A DNA stretch of 64,000 bases from Bacillota bacterium (GCA_023410645.1 JAEYPQ010000023.1:1-64000), one strand, 5' to 3'; shown: positions 26,329 through 37,101, counted from the first letter of the stretch. Notes: generated by a model from the sequence alone, not told the origin. Program-made: numbers and translations.

Positions 26329-29300
26329 ATGGGTTTTGTACATTTACATATGCATACTGAATATAGCTTACTTGATGGTGCAATAAGAATAAATGATTTA
26401 GTTGAAAAGGTAAAAAATATGGGTATGAATGCAGTCGCAATAACTGATCATGGTAACATGTTCGGTGCTATTGATATGTATAAAAAGTGCAAAAGTGAGG
26501 GCATAAAACCAATAATTGGTTGTGAGGTTTATGTAGCACCAAGAAGTAGATTTGAAAAGCAAGGTAAAATTGATACTGAACCAAATCATTTAATTTTACT
26601 TGCTATGAATAATACAGGATATAAAAATTTAGTAAAACTCGTATCTAGCGGATATACAGATGGTTTTTATTATAAACCACGTATAGATATGGATATATTA
26701 AAAGAATGCAATGAAGGAATAATATGTTTGTCTGCTTGCCTTGCTGGAAAAGTTGCAAGACAAATAGTAAACAAGAATATAGATGGAGCGAAAGATACGA
26801 TTCAAGAATTTATTAGTATTTTTGGAAAAGATAGATATTATCTTGAAATTCAAGACAATAAATTAAGAGAACAAATACTTGTAAATCAACAACTAATACA
26901 ACTTTCAAAGGAGTTTGGATTGGGTCTTGTTGCAACAAATGACTGTCATTATCTTGAAAAAAATGATTATGATTTTCACGAGGTTCTGTTATGCATTCAA
27001 ACAAGAACGACTATGAATGATGAAAATAGAATGTCTTTTCCTGTAAATGAATTTTATGTTAAATCAGAAGAAGAAATGTCAAACGCCTTTATAAATTTCA
27101 AAGAAGCAATAGAAAATACACAAAAAATTGCAGATATGTGCAATGTTGAAATTGAATTTGGAAATACAATTTTGCCTGAATTTAAAGTCCCAGATGGTAT
27201 AAGTCACTTAGAGTATTTTACAAAACTTTGCCATGATGGAATTAAAGTAAGGTATAAAGATGAAAGAAAAGATGTAGTGGATAGATTAAATTATGAGATT
27301 TCAGTGATAGATAAAATGGGATACATAGATTATTTTCTTATTGTTGCTGATTTCATAAATTATGCAAAATCTGAGGGAATACCTGTTGGACCAGGTAGAG
27401 GTAGTGGCGCAGGTTCAATTGCCGCATATTTAATAGGAATAACAGACATTGATCCTATAAAATATAACCTAATCTTTGAACGTTTTTTAAATCCTGAGAG
27501 AGTAAGTATGCCTGATTTTGATGTGGACTTTTGTTTTGAGAGAAGACAAGAGGTTATAGACTATGTTTGTAATAAATATGGACATGATCATGTGGCTCAA
27601 ATAATTACGTTTGGTACAATGGCAGCACGTGCAGCTGTAAGAGATGTTGCTAGAGCATTGGAAATACCATATCAAAAAGCTGATATGATTGCTAAAATGA
27701 TACCACAAGAAATAAAAATGACAATATCTAAGGCACTGGATATAAATGAAGAATTAAAGTTGTTATATGATACAGATGAAGATGTACATAAAATAATTGA
27801 TATATCAAGAAAAGTAGAAGGACTTGCAAGACATGCTTCAACTCATGCTGCTGGTGTGGTCATAACTAAGGAACCAGTTGTAAATTATGTGCCATTATAT
27901 ACAAATGCAAATTTAATATCAACACAGTATACAATGACAACACTTGAGGAATTAGGACTTTTAAAAATGGATTTTCTTGGACTTAGGACATTAACTGTTA
28001 TTGATGAGTGTAAAAAATTAATAAAAAAAATTCATGGAATAGATGTAGATTTTGAAAATGATATGGAAGATAGAGATACTTTCAAGATACTTTGTGAAGG
28101 AAAAACAACTGGAATATTCCAAATGGAAAGCCCTGGATTTAGACAAGTAATGATGAGATTAAAGCCTGATTCAATTGAAGATATTATTGTTATGATATCT
28201 CTGTATAGACCTGGTCCTATGGATCAGATACCAAGGTATATAAAAAATAAAAATAATCCCGAACATGTTGAATATACTCATGAATCATTAATACCGATAT
28301 TAAAGCTTACATATGGGTGTATGGTATATCAAGAACAAGTTATGCAGATATTTAGAGATTTAGCGGGATATAGCCTAGGTAGGGCTGATCTTGTTAGACG
28401 TGCTATGAGTAAAAAGAAAATAGATGTAATGAATAAAGAACGTGAGATTTTTATTGAAGGCGCATTAAAAAACGGAATTGATAGAGAAAGCAGTAATAAA
28501 ATATTTGATGAAATGTCTGAATTTGCAAAATATGCTTTTAACAAAGCACATGCCGCTGCATATGCAGTAGTTTGTTATCAAACAGCATATCTAAAGACAC
28601 ATTATCCACATGAGTTTATGGCTGCACTTATGAATAGTATGATTGGAAACTTGAATAAAATTCCTGAATATATTAATGAATGTAAAGAACTTAGAATTAA
28701 AGTTTTAAAACCGGATATAAATGAAAGTTATATGCGTTTTGCGGTAATAAATAATAATATTAGATTTGCACTAAGTTCAATAAAAAACGTTGGTGATAAT
28801 GCCATAAGAGAAATTATTGATGATAGAAAAATAAATGGACCATACAAAAATTTTATTGATTTTTTAGAGAGGACATCTGGTGAAAACGTTAATAAAAAGT
28901 GTGTAGAAAGCTTAATCAGAGCTGGTTGCTTTGATGAAATTGAAAAAAATATAAATAGATTTGACATGTTAGATTCTTATGAAAGTATAATGGATGGTAT
29001 AAATCAAACTAGAAGAAGTAATTATAAAAATCAGATAAATATGTTTGATATTGGAATTGAAGAAGAAAGTATAAAGGTTGAAATAAGAAAGAGTGGAAGG
29101 GAGCCAAGTAATAAAGAGTTATTAGAGATGGAAAAGGAAATACTTGGACTTTATGTATCTGGGCATCCATTAGATGAATATTTAGATTTTATAAAGAAAA
29201 ATGCAACTGTTTATAGTAATGAGTTAAATAGTTCCAATGAAGAAAATGAAGAAGATAGTGATAATAATGAAGATAATCAAAAAATAGATTATGAATCAAA

Positions 29301-29781
29301 AATAGTAACTTATTGCGGTATTATCACTAGTTCAAGAATACTTTATACAAAAAATAATAAACAAATGATGTTTGCTGAAATAGAAGATTTATACGGAAGT
29401 ATAGAAGCAGTGATATTTTCTACTGTATTTGAAAAATATTCGAATATTTTAATTCCTGAAAATGTTGTAAAAATAACTGGTAGGGTCAATTTAAAAGAAA
29501 ATGAAAAAGCTAAAATTCTTGTTACATCAGTAGAATCTATAACAAAGCAAAAAAACATATACATTAAGTTACCAAAAGATAAGTTTGACATGGAAGAAAG
29601 AGTAGTTGAATATATAAAAAATCTACCCGGAGAATGCTTTGGAAATAATCCTGTGAATATATTTTATGAAGGTACTAAAAAAATCAAGTTATTAAATAGA
29701 AAGATTTGGTTAAATGTTGATAATAATACGATAGAAAAATTGGAAGTTGCATTCGGCAAAGAAAATGTAAAAATAAAATAG
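26329..29781 (+). CDS. dnaE: DNA polymerase III alpha subunit
   Basis: A 1150-residue C-family replicative polymerase. The N-terminal PHP domain (FVHLHMHTEYSLLDG, AITDHGN) is followed by the polymerase core with the metal-binding PDFDVDF near residues 395-401 and the fingers. A C-terminal HhH region and OB domain (VTYCGIITSSRILYTKNNK) complete it. There is no embedded exonuclease, so it is DnaE rather than PolC. ATG 26329 follows GGTGAT; the GTG at 26320 would overlap that site. The next gene begins 30 bases later. Confidence 0.97.
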   Translation: MGFVHLHMHTEYSLLDGAIRINDLVEKVKNMGMNAVAITDHGNMFGAIDMYKKCKSEGIKPIIGCEVYVAPRSRFEKQGKIDTEPNHLILLAMNNTGYKNLVKLVSSGYTDGFYYKPRIDMDILKECNEGIICLSACLAGKVARQIVNKNIDGAKDTIQEFISIFGKDRYYLEIQDNKLREQILVNQQLIQLSKEFGLGLVATNDCHYLEKNDYDFHEVLLCIQTRTTMNDENRMSFPVNEFYVKSEEEMSNAFINFKEAIENTQKIADMCNVEIEFGNTILPEFKVPDGISHLEYFTKLCHDGIKVRYKDERKDVVDRLNYEISVIDKMGYIDYFLIVADFINYAKSEGIPVGPGRGSGAGSIAAYLIGITDIDPIKYNLIFERFLNPERVSMPDFDVDFCFERRQEVIDYVCNKYGHDHVAQIITFGTMAARAAVRDVARALEIPYQKADMIAKMIPQEIKMTISKALDINEELKLLYDTDEDVHKIIDISRKVEGLARHASTHAAGVVITKEPVVNYVPLYTNANLISTQYTMTTLEELGLLKMDFLGLRTLTVIDECKKLIKKIHGIDVDFENDMEDRDTFKILCEGKTTGIFQMESPGFRQVMMRLKPDSIEDIIVMISLYRPGPMDQIPRYIKNKNNPEHVEYTHESLIPILKLTYGCMVYQEQVMQIFRDLAGYSLGRADLVRRAMSKKKIDVMNKEREIFIEGALKNGIDRESSNKIFDEMSEFAKYAFNKAHAAAYAVVCYQTAYLKTHYPHEFMAALMNSMIGNLNKIPEYINECKELRIKVLKPDINESYMRFAVINNNIRFALSSIKNVGDNAIREIIDDRKINGPYKNFIDFLERTSGENVNKKCVESLIRAGCFDEIEKNINRFDMLDSYESIMDGINQTRRSNYKNQINMFDIGIEEESIKVEIRKSGREPSNKELLEMEKEILGLYVSGHPLDEYLDFIKKNATVYSNELNSSNEENEEDSDNNEDNQKIDYESKIVTYCGIITSSRILYTKNNKQMMFAEIEDLYGSIEAVIFSTVFEKYSNILIPENVVKITGRVNLKENEKAKILVTSVESITKQKNIYIKLPKDKFDMEERVVEYIKNLPGECFGNNPVNIFYEGTKKIKLLNRKIWLNVDNNTIEKLEVAFGKENVKIK

Positions 29782-29811
29782 TAAAATATTAATTATATAG
29801 TGAGGAAATAA

Positions 29812-30288
29812 ATGAAGAATTTAGAAATCTTAAAAATAGTAAATGAAAATAATAAATATTTTGAAATAATTTGTAATTGGATGTATGAATGGTGGGGGGA
29901 AAAAGATAACTGGAGTTTAGAAAAGGTAAAAGAATATATGAGAAATTCTATGTGTACAGATAGAATACCTCAGACATTTATTGCAGTACATGATAATGAA
30001 GTGGTTGGAATGTATCAAATTTCAATGAATGATTTAGATGTTAGACCAGATATATATCCTTGGCTTATAAATGTATATGTTGAACCTAAATATCGTGGTA
30101 ATGGTATTTGTAAAAAAATGGTTGAACATTGTATAAATGAAGCTAGAGAATTAAACTTGGAAAATATCTATTTATACACTAAACATGTTGGCTTATATGA
30201 AAAATATGGATTTAATTTTATTAAAGAAATTAATACTTTTAAAGAAGATAGTTTAGTTGAGAGATTATATGTATTTAATATTATATAA
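29812..30288 (+). CDS. GNAT-family N-acetyltransferase
   Basis: A 158-residue GNAT fold: the acetyl-CoA loop is seen as VEPKYRGNGICKKMV (R-x-G-x-G/A type), followed by LYTKHVGLYEKYGFNFI, a typical last strand and helix. The substrate is not evident; small-molecule amines or antibiotics are possible. It lies 30 bases after dnaE and 31 bases before plsY, so it probably shares their transcript. Confidence 0.85.
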   Translation: MKNLEILKIVNENNKYFEIICNWMYEWWGEKDNWSLEKVKEYMRNSMCTDRIPQTFIAVHDNEVVGMYQISMNDLDVRPDIYPWLINVYVEPKYRGNGICKKMVEHCINEARELNLENIYLYTKHVGLYEKYGFNFIKEINTFKEDSLVERLYVFNII

Positions 30289-30319
30289 TAATCAGAAAAT
30301 ACGATAATTTGGAGGTTTT

Positions 30320-30919
30320 ATGAATTTATATACTATATCAATATTTTTAATAACATATTTAATATGCAGCATTAGCCCATCTATTGAGATATGCAAAATA
30401 AAAAAGGGGGAAGATATTAGAAATCTTGGGAGCAGAAATGCTGGAACTACTAATGCAATAAGGGTAATGGGAAAATTCTGGGGAATAGTTGTGTTCCTAT
30501 TAGATATATTAAAAGTATTTATATCATATGGAATAATATATTTTATAGGAAAGACATTTAATCAAGATATTAATGTTACTTTAAAAAGTATATTTATTGT
30601 TGCTGCAACTCTTGGACATTGTTATCCAATATACTACTCTTTTAAGGGTGGAAAAGGAGTTGCCGTAACACTTGCCGCATCGTTTATATTAGATTATAAA
30701 GTAGCACTTGTATGTTTGATTGTGGGTATATTATTAATAATTATAACACGTATGGTATCGATAGGAAGTGTAGGTGGAATAATACTTTTTGTCATTATTA
30801 CTTTTGTGATGAATAAGGAATATATAATACCTAATATAATTGTTTCTATAATAATACTATTAAAGCATAGAACCAATATAATTAGAATAATGCAAGGTAA
30901 GGAAAATAAAATATATTAG
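30320..30919 (+). CDS. plsY: Acyl-phosphate:glycerol-3-phosphate acyltransferase PlsY
   Basis: A membrane enzyme of 199 residues that transfers the acyl group from acyl-phosphate to glycerol-3-phosphate, the first step of phospholipid synthesis. It shows the conserved loops GSRNAGTTNA near residue 40 and HCYPIYYSFKGGKGVA near residue 105 between several membrane segments. GGAGG precedes the start. plsX, which makes its acyl-phosphate substrate, begins 16 bases after it. Confidence 0.96.
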   Translation: MNLYTISIFLITYLICSISPSIEICKIKKGEDIRNLGSRNAGTTNAIRVMGKFWGIVVFLLDILKVFISYGIIYFIGKTFNQDINVTLKSIFIVAATLGHCYPIYYSFKGGKGVAVTLAASFILDYKVALVCLIVGILLIIITRMVSIGSVGGIILFVIITFVMNKEYIIPNIIVSIIILLKHRTNIIRIMQGKENKIY

Positions 30920-30935
30920 AGGTGAAAATAAACTT

Positions 30936-31940
30936 ATGAAGATTTTAATTGACGTTTTCGGTTCAGATGATGATATATCTGCGCCAATAATTGCTACATG
31001 TAATATGATAGATAAAATTGATTCTGAGATTATACTTGTAGGAAAAAAGGATGATATTGTATCTGTAATAGAAAAAAAGTATAAAAATAAAAGTAAAGAA
31101 ATAATTAAAAAAATTCAAATATTAGAATGCAAAGACTATATAACAAATAATGAAGAGCCTGCTTGGGCAATAAAAAATAAAAAGGAATCAAGTATAGTTG
31201 TAGCGTATAATTACATGAAAACAAATGATAATACTGTATTTATATCTGCAGGTAGCACAGGAGCTGTAATGGCTGGTGCATTACTTAAAATTGGAAGAAT
31301 TGATGGAATACATAGACCAGCTCTAATTACAATACTTCCAACAATAACAGATAAGAAAGTAATATTGCTTGATTCAGGATCAAATCCTCAGGCAAAAGAT
31401 ATATCAATACTTCAATATGCAAAACTTGGAATGATATACTCAGAGACTGTACTTAATGTAAAAAAGCCTAAAATTGCATTATTAAATATTGGTGAAGAAG
31501 AAGAAAAGGGAACACCAGAACTTAAAGAGACATATAAAATGCTAAAAGAAAATATAGATAATTTTACAGGAAATATTGAAGCTAGATATATATTAAATGG
31601 TGATGTTGATGTTGTTGTATGTGATGGACTTCTTGGAAATATTGCTTTAAAATCAATAGAAGGAACAGCAAAGATATTGAAAACCGTTATTTCTAATGCT
31701 TTTAAAACTAGTTTATTAAATAAATTAAAGGGAATTATAATAAAATCTACACTTACTAATGTGTTAAAAAAATATGATTACAAGGAAAATGGTGGAGCAG
31801 TTCTTTTAGGTGTAAAAAAACCAGTAATAAAAGTACATGGTAGTTCAAATGTTTCAACTTTCGAAAAAGCAATTATTCAGGCACAAAATATGTTAGAAAA
31901 TAATATAATTGAAAAAATAGAAAAATCTATAAAAAATTAA
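30936..31940 (+). CDS. plsX: Phosphate acyltransferase PlsX
   Basis: A 334-residue peripheral enzyme that converts acyl-ACP to acyl-phosphate for PlsY. Family features are MKILIDVFGSDD at the start (usually DAMGGD), AGSTGAVMAGA near residue 107, RPALITILPT, and LLDSGSN. The first motif deviates from the consensus. It is translationally close to plsY; the plsY-plsX pair forms the start of the phosphatidate pathway. No fapR or fabD follows. Confidence 0.95.
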   Translation: MKILIDVFGSDDDISAPIIATCNMIDKIDSEIILVGKKDDIVSVIEKKYKNKSKEIIKKIQILECKDYITNNEEPAWAIKNKKESSIVVAYNYMKTNDNTVFISAGSTGAVMAGALLKIGRIDGIHRPALITILPTITDKKVILLDSGSNPQAKDISILQYAKLGMIYSETVLNVKKPKIALLNIGEEEEKGTPELKETYKMLKENIDNFTGNIEARYILNGDVDVVVCDGLLGNIALKSIEGTAKILKTVISNAFKTSLLNKLKGIIIKSTLTNVLKKYDYKENGGAVLLGVKKPVIKVHGSSNVSTFEKAIIQAQNMLENNIIEKIEKSIKN

Positions 31941-32060
31941 TATTGTTATTTTTAGGGAGTAAAGTTTTTATTCTCTTTTAGTATAATGAAAATTTATATA
32001 GAATATTGAAAAAAGATTTCTTATAGTATAATATATAAAAATATGAGTGAGGTATGACAA

Positions 32061-33469
32061 ATGAAAAAAGGTATAAGTTTAATTGTTTTAGTAATAACAA
32101 TAATAGTAATAATAATACTTGCTGGTGCAATAATTTTAAATTTAACAAATAATAATCCAATAGATACAGCTAATAAATCAGTATTCCAAAATGATGTAAA
32201 AAGTTTTCAAGAAGAACTTACACTTAGAGTTTTAAAAGAAAAAACTGATATTAATAATGAAAGAGAAAAGATTACAACAACTGACTATGATGAAATAAGA
32301 GGATACATACCAAGTTTTAAGGAAAAATATAGGGATAAATTGTACATTTTTGAAGATGAAGTTGTTTATTCAAATAATGTAGATGATAAAGAAAAGGATT
32401 GGCTAAAGGCAATAAATATTAAATCAATAGTTGAAAAAGGTACTGTTATTAAACCAATAACTACAGCAACTGTATTTACTAAAGGTACTGATAAACAAGT
32501 ATCAGACTTTTTTACTATTATTGGTACAGAACAGGTTTCATATAAAGTAAATGGAAATGAAATAAACAATTTGAATGAATTAGATGTTGGTGAAAATAAA
32601 ATTATTTGTAGTGATATTACTAACACAGTTAGTGCTAGTGTAAACTTAAATATTATTGATAAAGAATATGCATTTTCATATACTGGAGATTATCAAATAT
32701 ATGAAGTAAAATATGATGGCATATATAAGTTAGAATGTTGGGGAGCAAGCGGTGGTGCAAGTAGAACTGACAATAAAGGAGGTTATACATCTGGTAATAT
32801 TGGTTTATTAAAGGGACAAATATTATATATTTATGTAGGTGAAGAAGGAAATGCTAATGTAGGAAATGCAGGTGGACTTGCATCATACAACGGTGGTGGT
32901 GCTGGCGGTAATGGAAGTTCTGGATATGGCGGAAGTTATTCAGGTGGTGGCGCTACAGATATTAGACTCGTACAAGGATTATGGAACAATACAGATAGCT
33001 TAGCATCAAGAATTATGGTTGCAGGAGCCCGGTGGAGGATCTGGTAATGGATCTGTATCAACTTCTGGATATGGCGGTGGATTAGTAGGTGGAAATGCAA
33101 GAAGTACTGGTGGTGGTGTATCATTAGGCGGAACTCAAACAACTGGATTTGCACTTGGAATAGGTCAAGTAGGAAAAACTAAATCTTCATATGCCGGTGG
33201 TGGTGCAGAAGGAAATGCAGGAGGAGGAGGCCGGATATTATGGCGGATATGCTTTTCAAGGAACTGGAACTAATTCTTGTTCCGGAGGTGCTGGTGGATC
33301 ATCATATGTATCTGGAATGAGTGGATGTACAACATACAATAATTATGTATTTAATAATGGGATTACTATAGCTGGTAATGCATTGATGCCAAATCCAAAC
33401 GGTGGTGCCCAAGTAACTGGAAATTCTGGAAATGGTGTTGCAAAGATAACTATATTAAGTTTAGATTAA
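32061..33469 (+). pseudogene. Glycine-rich pilin-like surface protein gene, two frameshifts
   Basis: The N-terminus MKKGISLIVLVITIIVIIIL is a prepilin-like class III signal (Gly followed by a hydrophobic helix, but without Glu5). After a middle domain comes a glycine-rich module (YKLECWGASGG, GATDIRL) like those in secreted clostridial proteins and ALK-type receptors. The frame breaks at CCC 33028-33030 and again at CC 33231-33232. Removing one C at each site gives a continuous 468-residue protein ending GVAKITILSLD. The downstream frames keep glycine-rich coding sense, so the lesions are recent or sequencing errors. It is flanked by terminators and stands alone. Confidence 0.8.
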
Positions 33470-33476
33470 AATTTGT

Positions 33477-33512
33477 AAAGGATGTTGAATTTGTTTTAAC
33501 ATCCTTTTATAA
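33477..33512 (+). terminator. Terminator of the glycine-rich protein gene
   Basis: AAAGGATGTT (33477-33486) pairs with AACATCCTTT (33498-33507), followed by TTATAATT. Confidence 0.75.
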
Positions 33513-33548
33513 TTAATAAAGAATTTGATAATTATATATAGAAAAATG

Positions 33549-33577
33549 TTGAAAAAAGATTTTATATATACTATAAT
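33549..33577 (+). promoter_or_regulatory. Promoter of the MFS gene
   Basis: TTGAAA (33549-33554), 17 bases, TATAAT (33572-33577). The predicted start near 33584 lies directly before the ribosome site, which fixes the MFS start at 33597. Confidence 0.8.
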
Positions 33578-33596
33578 TATTCAAGTGGTGAGATAT

Positions 33597-34868
33597 ATGA
33601 TAGATTTTGCTAAGAGGAATGTTGACATGTATAAGGTATATCGTATGGTTGGATATGATTATTTATTTTATACTGTCATATCTTTTTTATTTTATAGTAT
33701 AGCAAAGGGATTAAGTGTAGCACAGATATTATATTTATCTGGATTTTATGCTATATTTGTATCTGCTTTTCAAATACCTACAAATTATTTGGTAGAAAAG
33801 ATTGGACTAAAGAAAAGCATAGTAATTGGAAACTTATTTTGGGTAATACATTGTTTTATATACATTGTGTCAAATGAATTTATATTTTTTGTTTTAGCTG
33901 AAGCATTTTGTGCATTTGGAACAACTCTAAAAAATTTATCTGAAACGCAAATGTTATATACAAGTTTAAGTAAGATTAATCAAAAAGAAAAATTTTCTAA
34001 AATAGAAGGTAGTGGAGTAGCATTATTTTATATTTGTGAAGCAGCTTCTGCTATTGTAGTTGGTTATTTATTTAATTTTGATAATTATTTACCAATATAT
34101 ATTACATTTACAATACTTGTAATTTCATTTGTAATGTCATTGTTTTTTGTAGATGTTCAAGATAGAAGAACTAAAGTTACAGAAATAAATATGAAAGATT
34201 ATATTAAAGGTATAAAGTTAGTACTTAAAAGTAACAGAGCAATTTCAATGTTTTTATATGGTTTCATTATAAATGGGATTATTAACATATTTTCGACTGT
34301 TCAAAAGAGTTTACTTGTTGAATTAAATGTAGATACAATAAATTATTCATATATACTTGCGATATTAACTCTTTGTGTAGGAATTGGCTCAAAAACACAG
34401 TTCATATTTGAAAAGGTTACTGGAAGAAAGACGCTTACTGTAATTGGATATATATTTACTGCAAGTATGGTATTGCTTGGTGTATTTAATCTTTTATTTA
34501 TTGATTCAGGTAATATATTAAATGTAACAATTACATTATTAGTAATATGTAATTTATTAATTGGTACTTATAGAATATCTATAAAAAAATATATGAATAA
34601 TTTTACAACATCTGAAACTAGAGGAAAAATACTTTCCATTTTTTATATATTTGAAAATATAGGAAGAGCTTCAATGGTATTTGTTGCTGGAATAATCCTT
34701 GATAATGCTGGTACTAGAATCACAACTATAATAGTAGGAGTATCTGTAACATTAATTCTTTATATTGTACTCAAATTTATGAAATCAAGACTGGGACTTA
34801 ATCCAGAAGAATATAAGAGAAAAGATGTGTTTGGTCTAGATATTAATGAAGAATTAGAGGATGCATAG
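33597..34868 (+). CDS. Major facilitator superfamily transporter
   Basis: A 423-residue membrane protein with about twelve hydrophobic segments. After the second segment LVEKIGLKKSIVIGN resembles the MFS loop 2-3 motif, and FTTSETRGKILSIFYIFENIGR lies in the second half, as in drug-efflux-type members. ATG 33597 follows GTGGTGAG and lies just downstream of its promoter; in-frame upstream codons precede the promoter. The substrate cannot be read from the sequence. Confidence 0.85.
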   Translation: MIDFAKRNVDMYKVYRMVGYDYLFYTVISFLFYSIAKGLSVAQILYLSGFYAIFVSAFQIPTNYLVEKIGLKKSIVIGNLFWVIHCFIYIVSNEFIFFVLAEAFCAFGTTLKNLSETQMLYTSLSKINQKEKFSKIEGSGVALFYICEAASAIVVGYLFNFDNYLPIYITFTILVISFVMSLFFVDVQDRRTKVTEINMKDYIKGIKLVLKSNRAISMFLYGFIINGIINIFSTVQKSLLVELNVDTINYSYILAILTLCVGIGSKTQFIFEKVTGRKTLTVIGYIFTASMVLLGVFNLLFIDSGNILNVTITLLVICNLLIGTYRISIKKYMNNFTTSETRGKILSIFYIFENIGRASMVFVAGIILDNAGTRITTIIVGVSVTLILYIVLKFMKSRLGLNPEEYKRKDVFGLDINEELEDA

Positions 34869-34883
34869 TAAAATGTAATAAAT

Positions 34884-34919
34884 AAAAAAGAAGATAACTT
34901 ATATTATCTTCTTTTTTTG
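34884..34919. terminator. Bidirectional terminator between MFS and nucleotidase genes
   Basis: AAAAAAGAAGATAA pairs with TTATCTTCTTTTTT (about 34884-34917) with T-runs on both strands. Confidence 0.85.
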
Positions 34920-34929
34920 TTTAAATTTA

Positions 34930-35496
34930 TTATTTGTTATTTAACAATTTATCTTTAATATCTTGCCAATCATTTACTCTCTCGATACCTTGAATACCTA
35001 AATCATTATCATTAATATTTAAGTTATGATAAGCACTAAATAGTAATTTTCTATCTGAACCTTCTAAATTATCAAGTTTATCATCTATTTTTATATCAAA
35101 TTTTAAAATATTTTTATTGCTTATAAATATGTATTTATATGGATTTATGAAAGGCAAATGTTTTAATAAATAATCATATTTTTGTAATAATATTTTTCCA
35201 GATTCATTTGGAATTTCCTTATAAATGTATGATGTACCAATAAAAACATCATAATGTTCATTTAGTTCTTTTAATACATCATAAGCGTCTGGTAACATTT
35301 CGCAATGATCATATAAATTATTTTCCAGAAAGTATTTGAAAAATTCATCTTTATTTGGTATAGAATCTTGCATATAAAAATCAGTAAAATCATTTTCTGT
35401 ATAATTTGTTCCTAAAAAATTATTTATTAAATAAAGGAATCCACCTTTTACAATAACATCATCCATGTCAACCATAATTGTCTTTCTTTTATCCAT
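34930..35496 (-). CDS. HAD-superfamily 5'-nucleotidase (deoxyribonucleotidase type)
   Basis: A 188-residue HAD phosphatase. Motif I is VDMDDVI with both catalytic Asp residues, motif II is in FIGTSYIYK, and motif IV is DDKLDNLEG. The layout matches the 5'(3')-deoxyribonucleotidase (NT5C-like) group, which dephosphorylates nucleoside monophosphates; the substrate here is unproven. GGGGGT precedes the ATG. The next gene upstream on the same strand ends 27 bases away. Confidence 0.8.
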   Translation of the reverse strand: MDKRKTIMVDMDDVIVKGGFLYLINNFLGTNYTENDFTDFYMQDSIPNKDEFFKYFLENNLYDHCEMLPDAYDVLKELNEHYDVFIGTSYIYKEIPNESGKILLQKYDYLLKHLPFINPYKYIFISNKNILKFDIKIDDKLDNLEGSDRKLLFSAYHNLNINDNDLGIQGIERVNDWQDIKDKLLNNK

Positions 35497-35523
35497 ATAA
35501 CCCCCGAAAAATTAATTATATTT

Positions 35524-36456
35524 TTATTTACTCTTTAATATATCTCCAGCAGCACCTAAAGCACCCATTGCTTTTGTTGCATCAAAAGGAATAAATACTT
35601 TGTTTGCACTTCCTTGAGAAACCTTTTCTAATGCTTCTAAAGATTTAATTGCAACAAGATTTTGATCTGGTTTAGCATCCATTATAGCAGTATAAACCAT
35701 TGTTATTTCTTTTGCTTTTGCATCTGCTACTTTTTTTATAGCTTCTGCATTACCTTCAGCTTCTAATATTCTTGCTTCTCTAACACCTTGTGCACGTCTA
35801 ATACTAGATTCACGCTCTGCTTCTGCATCAAGTATAGTTGCTTGTTTTTTACCTTCAGCAAGAGTTATATCAGCTTGACGTTTACCTTCAGCTTCTAATA
35901 TTGCAGCTCTTTTGTTTCTCTCTGCATTCATTTGTTTTTCCATTGCATCTCTAATATCAACTGGTGGTTTAATATCTTTTATTTCAACACGTTCAACTTT
36001 ACAACCCCATCTATCAGTTGCTTCATCAAGTATTTGTCTTAGTTGTGTATTAATTAAATCTCTTGAGCTAAATGTACTATCTAAATCCATTTTACCAACT
36101 ATATCACGAATAGTTGTAATAGCAATATATGCTATACCTTTTTGTAAACTTTCTATTTCATATACAGCTTTTTCAGGTTCTGTAATTTGATAGAAAACAA
36201 CAGTATCTATTGTTATTGTAACGTTATCTTTTGTTATTACACTTTGAGGAGTTACATCCATTGTTTGTTGCTTTAAACTAACAACAGCTCTTACTTTATC
36301 AACAAAAGGTAATATGAAGTTAAGGCCAGCTTCTGCTGTACTATTATATTTACCAAAACGTTCTATTATGCGTACTTCTGATTGTCTAACCACTTTAATA
36401 GATGCAAGAGCAACTATTATAACGATTACTATTAAAATACCAAAAAATATTTCCAT
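35524..36456 (-). CDS. SPFH/stomatin-like membrane protein
   Basis: This 310-residue protein has an N-terminal membrane helix, a band-7 domain (VRQSEVRIIERFGKY, FILPFVDKVR), and a long Ala/Glu-rich coiled coil (about 175-250). The coil is made of repeated units such as ILEAEGKRQADITLAEGKKQ, and a short tail follows. Such proteins form oligomeric rings in ordered membrane patches. The NfeD gene lies 19 bases upstream on the same strand; NfeD and stomatin partners are a conserved pair. A role in membrane quality control is known for the family, not shown here. Confidence 0.92.
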   Translation of the reverse strand: MEIFFGILIVIVIIVALASIKVVRQSEVRIIERFGKYNSTAEAGLNFILPFVDKVRAVVSLKQQTMDVTPQSVITKDNVTITIDTVVFYQITEPEKAVYEIESLQKGIAYIAITTIRDIVGKMDLDSTFSSRDLINTQLRQILDEATDRWGCKVERVEIKDIKPPVDIRDAMEKQMNAERNKRAAILEAEGKRQADITLAEGKKQATILDAEAERESSIRRAQGVREARILEAEGNAEAIKKVADAKAKEITMVYTAIMDAKPDQNLVAIKSLEALEKVSQGSANKVFIPFDATKAMGALGAAGDILKSK

Positions 36457-36475
36457 AAAATTTCCTCCTAAATTT

Positions 36476-36925
36476 TTAATCTTTGTTTTTCATTTTCTTT
36501 ACTTTTAATTTAACTCCCTCAAGATCCTCAATAGTTACTTCAGTTCCTTCTTTTATAACTTTTGCTTCATCTGTAAATGCAGACCAAAGTTCACCAGAAA
36601 CTTTTACTTGACCTGTAGATTCGAAAGGTTCAATATCTTTTATAACAATTCCAGTTTTACCAACTATAGATTTGTTATTCATAGATACATCTTTTGTTTT
36701 GAACAATTTTTTTACAAGTGGTTTCATAAATAATATCATAATAGTAGTAGAAATTGCAAAAACTCCCAATTGCACAGGAAAACTTGCTCCCATTACTGCT
36801 GCAAGAAATGCTAGAAAAGCACCAATTCCTGGCCAAAACATTAAAAATGATATAGTAAATATTTCAACTAAAAGAAATACACCACAAGCTATAAGCCAAA
36901 GAGCCCATATAGGTATTAGTGACAT
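36476..36925 (-). CDS. NfeD-family membrane protein
   Basis: A short NfeD form of 149 residues: three to four membrane segments (about 5-75) followed by a C-terminal OB-fold (SIVGKTGIVIKDIEPFESTGQVKVSGELW). The serine-protease domain of long NfeD is absent. It is co-transcribed with the stomatin-like gene 19 bases downstream, the usual partner. GAGGAGG lies 7 bases before the ATG. Confidence 0.93.
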   Translation of the reverse strand: MSLIPIWALWLIACGVFLLVEIFTISFLMFWPGIGAFLAFLAAVMGASFPVQLGVFAISTTIMILFMKPLVKKLFKTKDVSMNNKSIVGKTGIVIKDIEPFESTGQVKVSGELWSAFTDEAKVIKEGTEVTIEDLEGVKLKVKKMKNKD

Positions 36926-37072
36926 ACATATTCCTCCTCTCTAGTGATATAAACTATAATATAATTATACACTAAAAGTTACATAAATACAACATATTTA
37001 TATTAGCTTTTTCAAAAAATAAACATTTTATGACAAAAGTAATTATATTAATTTATTTTTATAAAAAAATAG

Positions 37073-37101
37073 TTGACATATTTGAATAATTATGTTAATA
37101 T
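37073..37101 (+). promoter_or_regulatory. Promoter of the ABC exporter operon
   Basis: TTGACA (37073-37078), 17 bases, TAATAT (37096-37101), with start near 37108. Between this promoter and the nfeD start (36926-37072) I see only AT-rich sequence. Confidence 0.85.

Noticed and set aside
33525..33596. Upstream in-frame start for the MFS gene
   Set aside because: It precedes a well-formed promoter whose transcript starts near 33584.
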